A stretch of DNA of 64,000 nt, taken from assembly GCF_029223525.1 (NCBI RefSeq), contig NZ_JARHTQ010000028.1, forward strand, positions 30,253 through 94,252, in the 5' to 3' direction. The notes below the pieces were generated by a model. That model was not told the DNA's origin. It searched no databases and worked only from the letters and a program-made list of their open reading frames with translations. The translations under genes and the position numbers were made by a program. The stretch is from Streptantibioticus ferralitis. GTDB taxonomy: Bacteria > Actinomycetota > Actinomycetes > Streptomycetales > Streptomycetaceae. Positions 50,302 through 58,820 of this stretch are shown piece after piece. Numbering within the stretch: the first letter of the stretch is position 1; every line of letters begins with the position of its first letter.

Positions 50302-50368
50302 GACTCGCACCCTACCGGTGAGGTTGCGGCTGGGGTGATGCTCGGCGCCCGACGTCCGCGCGGGCGGC

Positions 50369-51574
50369 CTAGCGCAGCGAAACCGCCAGGCCCGCGACGA
50401 CCAGCAGTACGCGTTCCGACTCCGCCGCGATCGCCGCGTTCAACCGTCCCAACTCATCACGGAAACGGCGGCCGGACGCCGTCGCGGGGACCACGCCGGA
50501 GCCGACCTCGTTGCTGACGGCCACCACCGTGCGGCGGGTCGCCCGCCAGGCGGCGGTCAACTCGGCTACCCGCTCGCCGAGTTGGCGGCGCCCCCCGGAC
50601 GCCCAGCGCTGCTCGTCCCAGGCGCCGACCGCGTCCATCGCGTCCGTCAGCCACAGGGCGAGGCAGTCGATGAGCAGCGGTGGGCCGTCCGCACCGAGCA
50701 GCGGGACGAGGTCGCAGGTCTCCTCGGTGCGCCAGGTGGCGGGACGCCGCTCGCGGTGCAGATGTACCCGGGCCGCCCAGTCGGGGTCGTCCTCGCGGGT
50801 GCCTGAGGTGGCCACGTACACCACGCCGGGGAAGGCGGCCAACCGCCGCTCGGCCTCCGCCGACTTGCCGGACCGAGCGCCGCCCAGCACGAGCGTGCGG
50901 CGCGGGACGTCCGGTACGGACTCGTACGCGCCCACCGTCAGCGAACTGCCGTCCGGCACCGCGCGGGCGCCCTCCGCGCTGAGCCTGCGGTGTACTTCCG
51001 GCTCCGGCGGAGCGTCATGGTCCAGATGGACGGCGATCACATCGGTGGTCGGGCCGACCGCGCCCACCGCACGCAGCCGGGCCAGTGCGTCCGGCCGGTG
51101 GATCGCGTCGAGCAGCACCATGTCGTACGGGGCCGGGCGGTCGCGCCCGTTGTCCAGCCCGGCGGGTGCGGCTCCCGTGGGCAGATACAGCAGCCGGTGT
51201 CCCTCGGGGTCGGTCACCTCGTACCCGGTACCCGGCGCGTCCAGGGCCACCGCGCGAACCCGGTGCCCGGTGAGCAGCGCCAGTTGCTCACCGTCCGGTA
51301 CCCGGCCGGGCACGGGAAGCCCGGGCGGCAGGTCGACCGGCGGCCCGGCCTGAGGGTGCGTCAGCAGTACCTGCCGTACGCCGCTGAGCGAGCGCCCGGC
51401 GCGTGCGGCGGCCAGCGCCAGGCCGGGCGTCAGGTCGAGCAGCAGTACCCCGTCGACCAGCAGCGAGGCAGGGCCGCGGGCCCCGGCGCCCACCGCGGCG
51501 GCGCAGGCCGCGCACGGGCAGCCGGACTGCGGCAGGCCCTTGGGTCCACCCGTGCCGAGCAGCGTGATCTCCAT
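50369..51574 (-). CDS. cobU: Adenosylcobinamide kinase/guanylyltransferase fused to an MBL-like domain
   Basis: 401 aa from ATG 51574. The C-terminal half is CobU: P-loop GGARSGKS (residues 231-238, Lys237) preceded by RTLVLG, then YVATSGTREDDPDW, the acceptor HRERRP and LLIDCLALWLTDAM, and SNEVGSGVVP. It phosphorylates adenosylcobinamide and adds GMP. The N-terminal about 200 residues resemble a PhnP-type metallo-beta-lactamase fold (ITLLGTGGPKGLPQSGCPC with a CxCxxC cluster). But the metal motif expected at LLTH reads LLTHPQAGPP, lacking HxHxDH. The fusion is known in Streptomyces; the MBL part is probably non-catalytic. Confidence 0.93.
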   Translation of the reverse strand: MEITLLGTGGPKGLPQSGCPCAACAAAVGAGARGPASLLVDGVLLLDLTPGLALAAARAGRSLSGVRQVLLTHPQAGPPVDLPPGLPVPGRVPDGEQLALLTGHRVRAVALDAPGTGYEVTDPEGHRLLYLPTGAAPAGLDNGRDRPAPYDMVLLDAIHRPDALARLRAVGAVGPTTDVIAVHLDHDAPPEPEVHRRLSAEGARAVPDGSSLTVGAYESVPDVPRRTLVLGGARSGKSAEAERRLAAFPGVVYVATSGTREDDPDWAARVHLHRERRPATWRTEETCDLVPLLGADGPPLLIDCLALWLTDAMDAVGAWDEQRWASGGRRQLGERVAELTAAWRATRRTVVAVSNEVGSGVVPATASGRRFRDELGRLNAAIAAESERVLLVVAGLAVSLR

Positions 51575-51712
51575 GCGTACATCGTCGCGTACGGCGTTTG
51601 ACCGGTTGGGTACCGCCCCGCCGCCGGGGGGCATGGCTGACCGGCGGTAGTGATCTCCGTTAACCTGCGCGGACAGATGACGCGGGCGGATGACGGTCGA
51701 GAGGGGCCTGGC

Positions 51713-51925
51713 ATGACGTGGACGTGGCAGTTCGAGAAGTCCGACGGCAGCGAGGCCGTACCGGCGGTGGAACCCGAGGAGTTCACCACCCAGGGTGACG
51801 CGGAGTCGTGGATCGGCGAGGAGTGGAAGGCTCTGCTGGACGGCGGAGTCGACCAGGTCAGGCTGTTCGAGGACGGGACGGAGGTCTACCCCGGCCCGAT
51901 GAGCCTCCACCACGGCGAGGACTAG
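51713..51925 (+). CDS. Small acidic conserved protein
   Basis: 70 aa from ATG 51713, with GAGAGGGG upstream. Sequence begins MTWTWQFEKSDGSEA and contains the conserved-looking DAESWIGEEWKALLDGGVDQVRLFE segment. It is strongly acidic, with no transmembrane helix. Divergent from cobU and convergent on the HtrA-like gene. A protein of this type is common at this position in streptomycetes as far as I recall; function unknown. Confidence 0.82.
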   Translation: MTWTWQFEKSDGSEAVPAVEPEEFTTQGDAESWIGEEWKALLDGGVDQVRLFEDGTEVYPGPMSLHHGED

Positions 51926-51965
51926 CCGCCGGTATGGACGGGCGGTATCCGCCGCCCGTCCATCG

Positions 51966-53069
51966 CTACAGCTGACCGAGGGTCACCGCCGCCGTCTTGG
52001 TGGTGCTGTCCCGGTCGTAGGTCACGTTCGTCTTGTCGCCGGGTTTGAGCGCGGCGAGCGCCTCGGACAGCGACGAGTCCGTGGTGACCGGGGTGTCGTC
52101 GATCTTGGTGATGATGTCGCCGGGCCGGATGCCCGCCTTGTCCGCCGCGCCGCCTTTGGCTGTGGCGACGACGGCGACGCCCGCGGGCTGCAGGCTGTTG
52201 TTGAGCACGGTTCGCGCGGTGATGCCGAGTGCGGCCCTCCCCGAGGCCGTCACCTTGCCGTACTTGGCGAGCTGTCCGGCGATGTTGCTGACGGTCGAGG
52301 CCGGGATGGCGAATCCGATACCGGGCGCCGTGCCGCCGCCGAGTTCCGGGTCGGTGGCCGCCAGGGTGGGGATGCCTATCACCTGGCTGGAGAGATTGAC
52401 CAGGGCACCGCCGCTGTTCCCGGGGTTGATGGCGGCCGAGGTCTGCACCATGTTCCCGATGGTGGCACCGCCGCCGCCGTTCTGGCCGCCTTCGTTGACG
52501 GTGCGTCCGACCGCCGAGACGATGCCCTGGGTGACGCTGCTGGACAGGCCCAGCGGGTTGCCCATGGCCAGCGTGATCTGGCCGACCTGGACCTTCGAGG
52601 AGTCCCCGAAAGCGGTGGGCTTGAGCCCGTCCGGCGCCTTGTTGAGTTTGATGACCGCGAGGTCGTCGGCCGGGTAGCTGCCGACCAGCGTGGCGTCCAG
52701 CGGGTTCTTCCCGGTCGCGAGGGTGACCTTGAAACTCTGGGCGTCGCCGACGACATGGGCGTTGGTGACCACGTCGCCCTTGGTGTCCCACACGATGCCG
52801 GAGCCGAGGCCCGAGCCCGAAGTGATCTCCACGACGGACGGCAGGACCTTCTTCACCACCCGCTCGTAGTCGTTCTGCAGGTTGTTGCTCAACGACGGTG
52901 CGGCTCCCGTCACCGCACTGCCCGACGACGGGTGTGAGGGGGAGGGGCTCTTCGTGCTGGTGCAACCGGTCAGTGCCAGCGCGGCCGAGCAGATGCACGC
53001 GGCGGCCGGGATCAGCAACCGGAAGGCCGATCCGCTGCTGAACGATCCAGGCACTCGTGTACCAGTCAT
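51966..53069 (-). CDS. HtrA/DegP-like S1C serine protease, lipoprotein, with PDZ domain
   Basis: 367 aa. Lipoprotein signal with lipobox LTGC (Cys36), a Ser/Pro linker, then a trypsin-like domain with His105 (VTNAHVV), Asp136 (ADDLAVIKL) and Ser219 (NPGNSGGAL). A C-terminal PDZ domain covers about residues 280-360 (LGITARTVLNNSLQPAGVAV, KAGIRPGDIITKIDD). Located outside the membrane, it likely degrades or refolds damaged exported proteins. It stands alone, reading away from the methyltransferase gene upstream. Confidence 0.94.
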   Translation of the reverse strand: MTGTRVPGSFSSGSAFRLLIPAAACICSAALALTGCTSTKSPSPSHPSSGSAVTGAAPSLSNNLQNDYERVVKKVLPSVVEITSGSGLGSGIVWDTKGDVVTNAHVVGDAQSFKVTLATGKNPLDATLVGSYPADDLAVIKLNKAPDGLKPTAFGDSSKVQVGQITLAMGNPLGLSSSVTQGIVSAVGRTVNEGGQNGGGGATIGNMVQTSAAINPGNSGGALVNLSSQVIGIPTLAATDPELGGGTAPGIGFAIPASTVSNIAGQLAKYGKVTASGRAALGITARTVLNNSLQPAGVAVVATAKGGAADKAGIRPGDIITKIDDTPVTTDSSLSEALAALKPGDKTNVTYDRDSTTKTAAVTLGQL

Positions 53070-53137
53070 GCCTGGTCTATTTTATCCGCCTATCAGGTGA
53101 TGGTCCATCGCGGTGAGCCGCCGCTGCCGACGCCCAC

Positions 53138-53926
53138 TCAGTCCCGTACACCGCACAGGTGCAGCAGTGCCGCCACCGCGCGGTAGGGATCGGTGCGCCC
53201 GGCCCGGTCCTCCGCGGCCAGCAGCCGGTCCAGGTCCGCGACGTCACCGGCCTGGGCCTCGTCGGCCGCGGTGTCCGTGAAGACCCGCACCCCGTACCAG
53301 GCGCGCAGCGGTGTGCCGATCGCCGTCAGGGTCGCGGCGAGCGTCTCGCGCCGGTCGGCGCGGACGGCCAGCCCCAGCCGGCTGGTGTACGCGGTCGTGT
53401 CGAACGACGCCAGCGCCCGGTCCCAGTCGCCGGACAGCCCCGGCCGCATCGCCAGCGCGTCCCCGTTCCGCACCAGCAGCGACAGCAGCCCGCCGGGCGC
53501 GAGCACCCGGGCGAGACCAGCCAGCATCGCGTCCGGATCGGACACGTACATCAGCACACCGTGGCAGAGCACCACATCGAAGCTGCCCGCCTCGAAGTAC
53601 CGGCCGGTCTCCCGGCCGTCGCCCTCGATCAGCCGGAAGCGCTCCCTGATGCCCTCCGGCTCCCCGGACAGCACCTCGCGGGCCTTCTCCAGCATCGCCG
53701 GATCGGCCTCCACGCCGGTCACCTCATGGCCGCCGCGGGCCAGCCGCAGCGCCTGGGTGCCCTGGCCGAGCCCCACGTCGAGCACCCGCAGCCGGCGTCC
53801 CACCGGAAAACGCGCGGTGATCTGCTCGTCGAGCTGCCGGGCGACCAACTCCTGCCGGACGGTGTTCCGCAGGCCACCGAGACCCGCCAGCCAGGCTTCC
53901 GCCCCGCCGGAAAATCCGCTGGTCAG
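53138..53926 (-). CDS. Class I SAM-dependent methyltransferase, probable CTG start
   Basis: 262 aa if initiated at CTG 53926. Motif I is LRVLDVGLGQGTQALRLA, motif II VTGVEADPAML, then FDVVLCHGVLMYVSDPDA and RVLAPGGLLSLLV. The commonly found family N terminus (a Thr-Ser start followed by FSGGAEAWLAGLGGLRNTVRQEL) is encoded here. The only possible start before it is CTG at 53926-53924; the next upstream triplets are in-frame GAT, GCA and a TGA stop. This CTG overlaps the TGA of the DUF3043 gene (CTGA), mimicking the usual ATGA coupling. TTG 53848 would delete 26 conserved residues. Substrate unknown. Confidence 0.85.
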   Translation of the reverse strand: MTSGFSGGAEAWLAGLGGLRNTVRQELVARQLDEQITARFPVGRRLRVLDVGLGQGTQALRLARGGHEVTGVEADPAMLEKAREVLSGEPEGIRERFRLIEGDGRETGRYFEAGSFDVVLCHGVLMYVSDPDAMLAGLARVLAPGGLLSLLVRNGDALAMRPGLSGDWDRALASFDTTAYTSRLGLAVRADRRETLAATLTAIGTPLRAWYGVRVFTDTAADEAQAGDVADLDRLLAAEDRAGRTDPYRAVAALLHLCGVRD

Positions 53927-54519
53927 ATCTGCTCACCGCGCTTGACCTGCGGCTTCGGCAGCCGCATCCGGCGCATCTGCAGGGTGCGCATCAGCGCGTA
54001 GGCCACCGCGCCGCGCAGGTTGTCGTTCGGGAAGCGCTCGCGCAGCACCTTCTTCAGCCGGAAGGCGGTGAAGACGGACTGAGCCACGATCAGGACGATG
54101 AGCAGCAGCCACAGCAGCAGCGAGATGTCCTTGACGTTCATGCTGGGGAACATGCTCAGGACGAGAATGACCACCGCCAGCGGCAGGAACAGCTCGGCGA
54201 CGTGGTACCGGGTGTCGACATAGTTCCGGCACAGCTTGCGCACCGGACCCTTGTCCCGCACCGGGAGGTACCTCTCGTCACCGCTCGCCAGGGCCTCGCG
54301 CTGCTTGGCCATCTCGACTCGGCGGGCCTCGCGGGCCTGCTTCGTGGCCGCCTTGCGGTCGGTGGGCACGGTGGCCCGCTGGCGGCGCTGCGTCTGCGCC
54401 TCGTTGCGCTTGGGCGTGGGGCGGCCCTTGGGGGCCTGCGGGCCGCGGCGCTGGTCGACCGGTTCGGCGGTCAGCGTCGGGGTCGCGGCCTGCTCATCCT
54501 TGGAACGACGTCGGAACAC
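53923..54519 (-). CDS. DUF3043 membrane protein
   Basis: 198 aa from GTG 54519. A charged cytoplasmic N terminus (FRRRSKDEQAATPTLTAEPV, RRGPQAPKGRPTPKRNEAQ) and VRKLCRNYVDTRYHVAELFLP lead to two transmembrane helices (FLPLAVVILVLSMFPSM and ISLLLWLLLIVLIVAQSVF). It ends in a basic tail (RRMRLPKPQVKRGEQI). This is the actinobacterial DUF3043 family, of unknown function. Its stop overlaps the methyltransferase start. It is divergent from pspA, with about 215 bases between. Confidence 0.9.
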   Translation of the reverse strand: MFRRRSKDEQAATPTLTAEPVDQRRGPQAPKGRPTPKRNEAQTQRRQRATVPTDRKAATKQAREARRVEMAKQREALASGDERYLPVRDKGPVRKLCRNYVDTRYHVAELFLPLAVVILVLSMFPSMNVKDISLLLWLLLIVLIVAQSVFTAFRLKKVLRERFPNDNLRGAVAYALMRTLQMRRMRLPKPQVKRGEQI

Positions 54520-54733
54520 AAGGCCCAAGGGTACGTGGTGCCGGGACCGGACCCCACCCCGCGTACCCACCTGGTGCCGCCACCTACTCCCTGGGCGGGA
54601 TGAGGTCGGCCCGTGATCGTCCCTCAGGATGAGCGCATCCGCGGCCGAACGGTGCGGTAATGGAACCGGGGCCCGTACTGTAGGGGTCAACAGAGGTGCC
54701 GGAGCAAGTCTGAGAAGGGGGCGCGCCAGGCCC

Positions 54734-55528
54734 ATGAGCGGTGTCATGAAGCGGATGGGGATGATCTTCCGCGCGAAGGCCAACAAGGCCCTGGACCGGG
54801 CCGAGGACCCGCGCGAGACGCTCGACTACTCGTACCAGAAGCAGCTGGAGCTGCTGCAGAAGGTACGTCGTGGCGTCGCGGACGTGGCCACGTCGCGCAA
54901 GCGGCTTGAGTTGCAGCTCAGCGGCCTGCAGCAGCAGTCCGCCAAGCTGGAGGACCAGAGCCGCAAGGCGCTGGCGCTCGGCCGCGAGGACCTGGCACGC
55001 GAGGCGCTGACGCGGCGTGCCGCGTTGCAGCAGCAGGTCACCGACCTGGAGACGCAGCACCAGACGCTGCAGGGCGAGGAGGAGAAGCTCACCCTCGCGT
55101 CGCAGCGGCTGCAGGCCAAGGTGGACGCCTTCCGTACGAAGAAGGAGACCATCAAGGCGACCTACACGGCCGCCCAGGCACAGACCAAGATCGGCGAGGC
55201 GTTCTCCGGCATCTCCGAGGAGATGGGCGATGTCGGCCTGGCGATCCAGCGTGCCGAGGACAAGACCGCGCAGATGCAGGCGCGGGCCGGTGCCATCGAC
55301 GAGCTGCTCGCCTCGGGCGCGCTCGACGACCCGAGCGGCCTGGCCAAGGACGACATCTCGGCGGAGCTGGACCGGCTCTCCGGCGGTTCCGATGTCGAAC
55401 TCGAACTGCAGCGGATGAAGGCGGAGCTCGCCGGCGGCAGCAGCGGCCAGCAGGCCATCGAGGGCGGCAAGTCCGGCGCGGCGAAGCAGCACGAGCCGCA
55501 GGACAAGCCGCGTTTCGACAAGAACTGA
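54734..55528 (+). CDS. pspA: PspA/IM30 (phage-shock protein A) family protein
   Basis: 264 aa from ATG 54734 (GGCGCGCCAGGCCC upstream). Almost entirely coiled coil: MKRMGMIFRAKANKALDRAE, the amphipathic membrane-binding N terminus, then long heptad helices (LQLSGLQQQSAKLEDQSRK, LETQHQTLQGEEEKLTLAS). The C terminus is Gly/Gln-rich. PspA binds stressed membranes and, in streptomycetes, contributes to cell-envelope stress tolerance. It is the first gene of a pspA-pspAA unit. Confidence 0.95.
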   Translation: MSGVMKRMGMIFRAKANKALDRAEDPRETLDYSYQKQLELLQKVRRGVADVATSRKRLELQLSGLQQQSAKLEDQSRKALALGREDLAREALTRRAALQQQVTDLETQHQTLQGEEEKLTLASQRLQAKVDAFRTKKETIKATYTAAQAQTKIGEAFSGISEEMGDVGLAIQRAEDKTAQMQARAGAIDELLASGALDDPSGLAKDDISAELDRLSGGSDVELELQRMKAELAGGSSGQQAIEGGKSGAAKQHEPQDKPRFDKN

Positions 55529-55559
55529 GGGCCCGCTCGCACCTCGAAGGGAGACCGTC

Positions 55560-55838
55560 GTGATCGCAAGGATCATGGGAGAGGGGCAGGTGAAGCTGGA
55601 CGAGAGCCACTTCACCGAACTCAACAAGCTGGACGACGAACTGCTCGCCGAGATCGAGAGCGGTGACGACGAGAGCTTCCGTCGTACGCTCGGTGCGCTG
55701 CTCGACGCGGTGCGCCGACTGGGCACGCCACTGCCCGACGACGCCCTGGAGCCGTCCGAGCTGATCCTTCCGTCCGCGGACGCCTCCCTCGAAGAGGTGC
55801 GGGAGATGCTCAGCGAAGACGGACTGATCCCTGGATAA
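55560..55838 (+). CDS. pspAA: PspA-associated protein PspAA
   Basis: 92 aa from GTG 55560, with GAAGGGAG upstream. N terminus VIARIMGEGQVKLDESHFTELNKL followed by LLDAVRRLGTPLPDDALEPSELILP, the PspAA (PspA-associated) signature. It accompanies PspA across actinobacteria, 31 bases downstream here, and is thought to modulate PspA assembly. A histidine kinase/response regulator pair follows. Confidence 0.93.
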   Translation: MIARIMGEGQVKLDESHFTELNKLDDELLAEIESGDDESFRRTLGALLDAVRRLGTPLPDDALEPSELILPSADASLEEVREMLSEDGLIPG

Positions 55839-55937
55839 CCGGCACCTGCTTCACCACTGTGCGCCCTGGTCCCATGCGTCACGGGACCAGGGCGCCCGTG
55901 CTGTGCGGGCCGACCGATGCCCGTACCGTGTCGTGGC

Positions 55938-57191
55938 GTGACACTCCTCGCCCGAGCGCGCCACTGGGCGCGGGCCCACCCCCTCGCACTGGACGGCGGG
56001 CTGGCCGCGGTCGTCCTCGGTCTGATCCTGACCAGCGCGGTGGCCGGGCCGCCCGCGCACCAGTACCGCCTGGATCCGGTCAACGTCACCCTGGCGGTGC
56101 TGGCCTGCGCACCGCTGGTGGTGCGGCGCCGCATACCGCGCTCGGTGCTCGCGGTCACCGGCGCGACCGCTGTCCTGGGGTTCGTCGCCGACCAGAGCTC
56201 CCGGTCCGCCCCGGTGGTGGCGGCCGTCGTCGTCGCGCTGTTCACCGTCGCCTCGCACACCGACCGGCCCACCACCTGGCGGGTCGGCGCGGCCACCTGT
56301 GCGGCGCTGACCGCGGTGTCCATGTGCTACGGGCCCGCTCCCTGGTACAGCCAGGAGCATCTCGCCGTCTTCGCCTGGACCGGCATGGCCGCCGCGGGCG
56401 GTGACGCGGTACGCAGCCGCCGTGCCTTCGTCGCCGCGATCCAGGAGCGTGCGGTACGGGCGGAGCGGACCCGCGAGGAGGAGGCGCGCCGCCGGGTCGC
56501 CGAGGAGCGGATGCGCATCGCCCGCGAGTTGCACGATGTGGTCGCCCACCACATCGCGCTGGTCAATGTGCAGGCCGGGGTCGCGGCCCATGTCATGGAC
56601 AGCCGACCCGACCAGGCCAAGAAGGCCCTCGCACACGTCCGGGAGGCCAGCAGCTCGGCGCTGGACGAACTCCGCGCCACCGTCGGCCTGCTGCGGCAGG
56701 CGGGCGACCCCGAGGCGCCGATGGAACCGGCGCCCTGCCTCGCCGAACTGGACCGGCTGATCGAGGGGTTCACCCGGACCGGGCTGCGCGCCGAGGTGGT
56801 GACCGAAGGCATGGCGGACGGTGCCGAGCCGCTGCCCGCGACCGTCGACCTCACCGCGTACCGGGTGATCCAGGAGTCGCTGACCAATGTGCACAAGCAC
56901 GCGGGCGCGGGCGCCCATGTGCGGGTGCGGATCGCCCGCGGGCACACCGGTGTGGAGATCACCGTCCTGGACGACGGCGGGGGCCGGCCGGTGGCGGCCG
57001 ACGGAGAGCACGGCGGCGGGCACGGTCTGATGGGAATGCGTGAGCGGGCCGCCGCGCTGGGCGGCCGGTTCGAGGCGGGGCCCCGCCCGGAAGGCGGCTT
57101 TCGGGTCTTCGTACGCTTGCCGTCGACCACACCCGCTCCGGTGGCCGCCGGGCGGGGAGAGGCAGTGCTCAAGGGGGATGGGCGACGATGA
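55938..57191 (+). CDS. Sensor histidine kinase (NarL/LuxR-type two-component system)
   Basis: 417 aa from GTG 55938; ATG 55917 is an alternative. Four or more transmembrane helices at about residues 15-150 form a membrane-embedded sensor with no large extracellular loop. The HisKA_3 dimerisation helix has His199 (IARELHDVVAHHIALVNVQAG), and the HATPase domain has VIQESLTNVHKHAG and DDGGGRP followed by GGGHGLMGMRERAAALGG. The stop overlaps the regulator start (ATGA, 57188-57191). The stimulus is probably envelope-related, given pspA next door (inference). Confidence 0.94.
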   Translation: MTLLARARHWARAHPLALDGGLAAVVLGLILTSAVAGPPAHQYRLDPVNVTLAVLACAPLVVRRRIPRSVLAVTGATAVLGFVADQSSRSAPVVAAVVVALFTVASHTDRPTTWRVGAATCAALTAVSMCYGPAPWYSQEHLAVFAWTGMAAAGGDAVRSRRAFVAAIQERAVRAERTREEEARRRVAEERMRIARELHDVVAHHIALVNVQAGVAAHVMDSRPDQAKKALAHVREASSSALDELRATVGLLRQAGDPEAPMEPAPCLAELDRLIEGFTRTGLRAEVVTEGMADGAEPLPATVDLTAYRVIQESLTNVHKHAGAGAHVRVRIARGHTGVEITVLDDGGGRPVAADGEHGGGHGLMGMRERAAALGGRFEAGPRPEGGFRVFVRLPSTTPAPVAAGRGEAVLKGDGRR

Positions 57192-57865
57192 CGATCCGTG
57201 TCGTACTGGCCGACGACCAGGCGCTGCTGCGCGGGGCGTTCCGGGTGCTGGTGGAGTCCGAGCCGGACATGGAGGTGGTCGGCGAGGCCTGCCACGGCGC
57301 CGAGGCGGTGGCACTGGCCCGTCGGACGGGCGCCGATGTCGTCCTGATGGACATCCGGATGCCGGGGACGGACGGAATCGTCGCGACCCGGGAGATCACC
57401 GCGGCCGAGGACCTGGGCGGCGTCCATGTGCTGATCCTGACCACCTTCGAGGCCGACGAGTACGTGATCGAGGCGCTACGGGCCGGTGCCGCCGGGTTCC
57501 TGGGCAAGGGCGCGGAGCCGGACGAACTGCTGGCCGCCATCCGTACCGTTGCCGCCGGGGAGTCGCTGCTGTCACCTGCCGCGACGAAGAGCCTGATCAC
57601 CCAGTTCCTCGGCTCGGGCGGGTCGGGTGGACCGTCCAAGGCCGCCGCGGAACACCTCGCGGTACTGACCGCCCGCGAGCGGGAAGTGCTCGCCGAGGTC
57701 GCCGCCGGTCTGTCCAACGAGGAGATCGCCGAACGCCTCGGGGTCAGCCCGCTGACCGTCAAGACGCATGTCAACCGCACCATGGCCAAACTCTCCGCAC
57801 GGGACCGTGCCCAACTGGTCGTCATCGCCTATGAGACCGGGCTGGTACGACCGTCGGCGAACTGA
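57188..57865 (+). CDS. NarL/LuxR-type response regulator
   Basis: 225 aa. Receiver domain with phosphoacceptor Asp55 (DVVLMDIRMPGTDGI), Asp9-Asp10 acidic pair (LADDQALLRGAF) and Lys in FLGKGAEPDE. The C-terminal LuxR helix-turn-helix reads LTAREREVLAEVAAGLSNEEIAERLGVSPLTVKTHVNR. Translationally coupled to the kinase. It probably regulates this locus; no operator was identified. It converges on the GNAT gene. Confidence 0.95.
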   Translation: MTIRVVLADDQALLRGAFRVLVESEPDMEVVGEACHGAEAVALARRTGADVVLMDIRMPGTDGIVATREITAAEDLGGVHVLILTTFEADEYVIEALRAGAAGFLGKGAEPDELLAAIRTVAAGESLLSPAATKSLITQFLGSGGSGGPSKAAAEHLAVLTAREREVLAEVAAGLSNEEIAERLGVSPLTVKTHVNRTMAKLSARDRAQLVVIAYETGLVRPSAN

Positions 57866-57886
57866 CGCCGCCCAGGCGGCCGACCG

Positions 57887-58753
57887 TCACAAGAAGGCGT
57901 CCGAGGGGACGTAGGGCGCGGGCGGCCGCATCCCGCGCAGGCACAGGTAGCCGGAGTTGGACAGCTCCAGGCCGGCCGCCAACCCCACGTCCAGCGCCCA
58001 CTGCTGATCAGCCGTCAGATGCGGCACACGCGCTGCCCCGCCCTCGGGGACGGCCAGCAGCGCCGCGGTGAGCAGCCGGGTGGCCAGTCGCCGCGAGGTG
58101 GCGGCCAGCAACTCGACCTTGCCGCCGTCGAGGTAGCAGTACCCGCTGCCCGCCAGGTCGTCGGCGACGAACAGCCGGCAGCCGCCCAGGAGTTCCTCGT
58201 GGTCGGGGCCGTGCGCGCCGCCCCGGGTGCGCCGGTCGACGGAGTCCATCAGGTCCCGGTGCCGTGGGGTGCCCTCGTGCACGGCGCCGTCGGGGGCGTC
58301 GAGCCGCGCGGGGTCGACCACGCCCTTGAGGCACATCGCCGGGTGCAGGGTGAATCCGGCACGGCGGTAGACGCGGGCCGCGATGGGGTGGCGGGTACCG
58401 CACACCAGGCCGCGCAGACAGCCGCGTCCGTACCCCATCGCCCGTGCCAGCAGCGCCGCGCCAACGCCCTTGCCCTGCGCGGCCGGTACGACGGCGAGCA
58501 GTGAGAGCCCCCACAGGAACTCGCGCTTCAAGGACAGCGCCACGCCAACCGGACCGCCCACCGGGTCCTCCGCGAGCCAGCAGCCGCCGGGATCGGTCCT
58601 GGCGAGGTACCGGGCGCGCCCGCGCAACCGGGCGACCTGCTCCGGCGGCCACCCGACCCCCGCCAGCACCCGCGAGCCCCCGAACGAGGCGGCGGTGACG
58701 GCCTGCACGGCGTCGGCGTCATCAGCGGTATCCCGTACGGGGCGCAACAGCAT
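57887..58753 (-). CDS. GNAT-family acetyltransferase
   Basis: 288 aa. The N-terminal GNAT domain includes LSLLAVVPAAQGKGVGAALLARAMGYGRG, the acetyl-CoA-binding motif A, and AARVYRRAGFTLHPAMCLKG (motif B). A second half of about 130 residues (VADDLAGSGYCYLDGGKVELLAATSRRLATRLL) may be a degenerate second GNAT or binding domain. Substrate unknown. It lies downstream of nadA on the same strand, behind a hairpin, so is probably a separate unit. Confidence 0.85.
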   Translation of the reverse strand: MLLRPVRDTADDADAVQAVTAASFGGSRVLAGVGWPPEQVARLRGRARYLARTDPGGCWLAEDPVGGPVGVALSLKREFLWGLSLLAVVPAAQGKGVGAALLARAMGYGRGCLRGLVCGTRHPIAARVYRRAGFTLHPAMCLKGVVDPARLDAPDGAVHEGTPRHRDLMDSVDRRTRGGAHGPDHEELLGGCRLFVADDLAGSGYCYLDGGKVELLAATSRRLATRLLTAALLAVPEGGAARVPHLTADQQWALDVGLAAGLELSNSGYLCLRGMRPPAPYVPSDAFL

Positions 58754-58773
58754 CCCCCCATTAAAAAGGGAGG

Positions 58774-58793
58774 CCGGGGGGCTTGCCCCCCGG
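58774..58793 (-). terminator. nadA terminator hairpin
   Basis: CCGGGGGGC, TT, GCCCCCCGG: a perfect 9-bp stem 28 bases after the nadA stop codon and before the GNAT start. Same CCGGGG-TT-GCCCC type as the hairpin at 35169-35188. Confidence 0.7.
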
Positions 58794-58820
58794 AACGAAA
58801 ACCCCGCTGTTCCGCTGCGC

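Noticed and set aside
51574..51712. Cobalamin riboswitch upstream of cobU
   Set aside because: Searched by eye for the conserved B12-box core; none found in the 139-base region.
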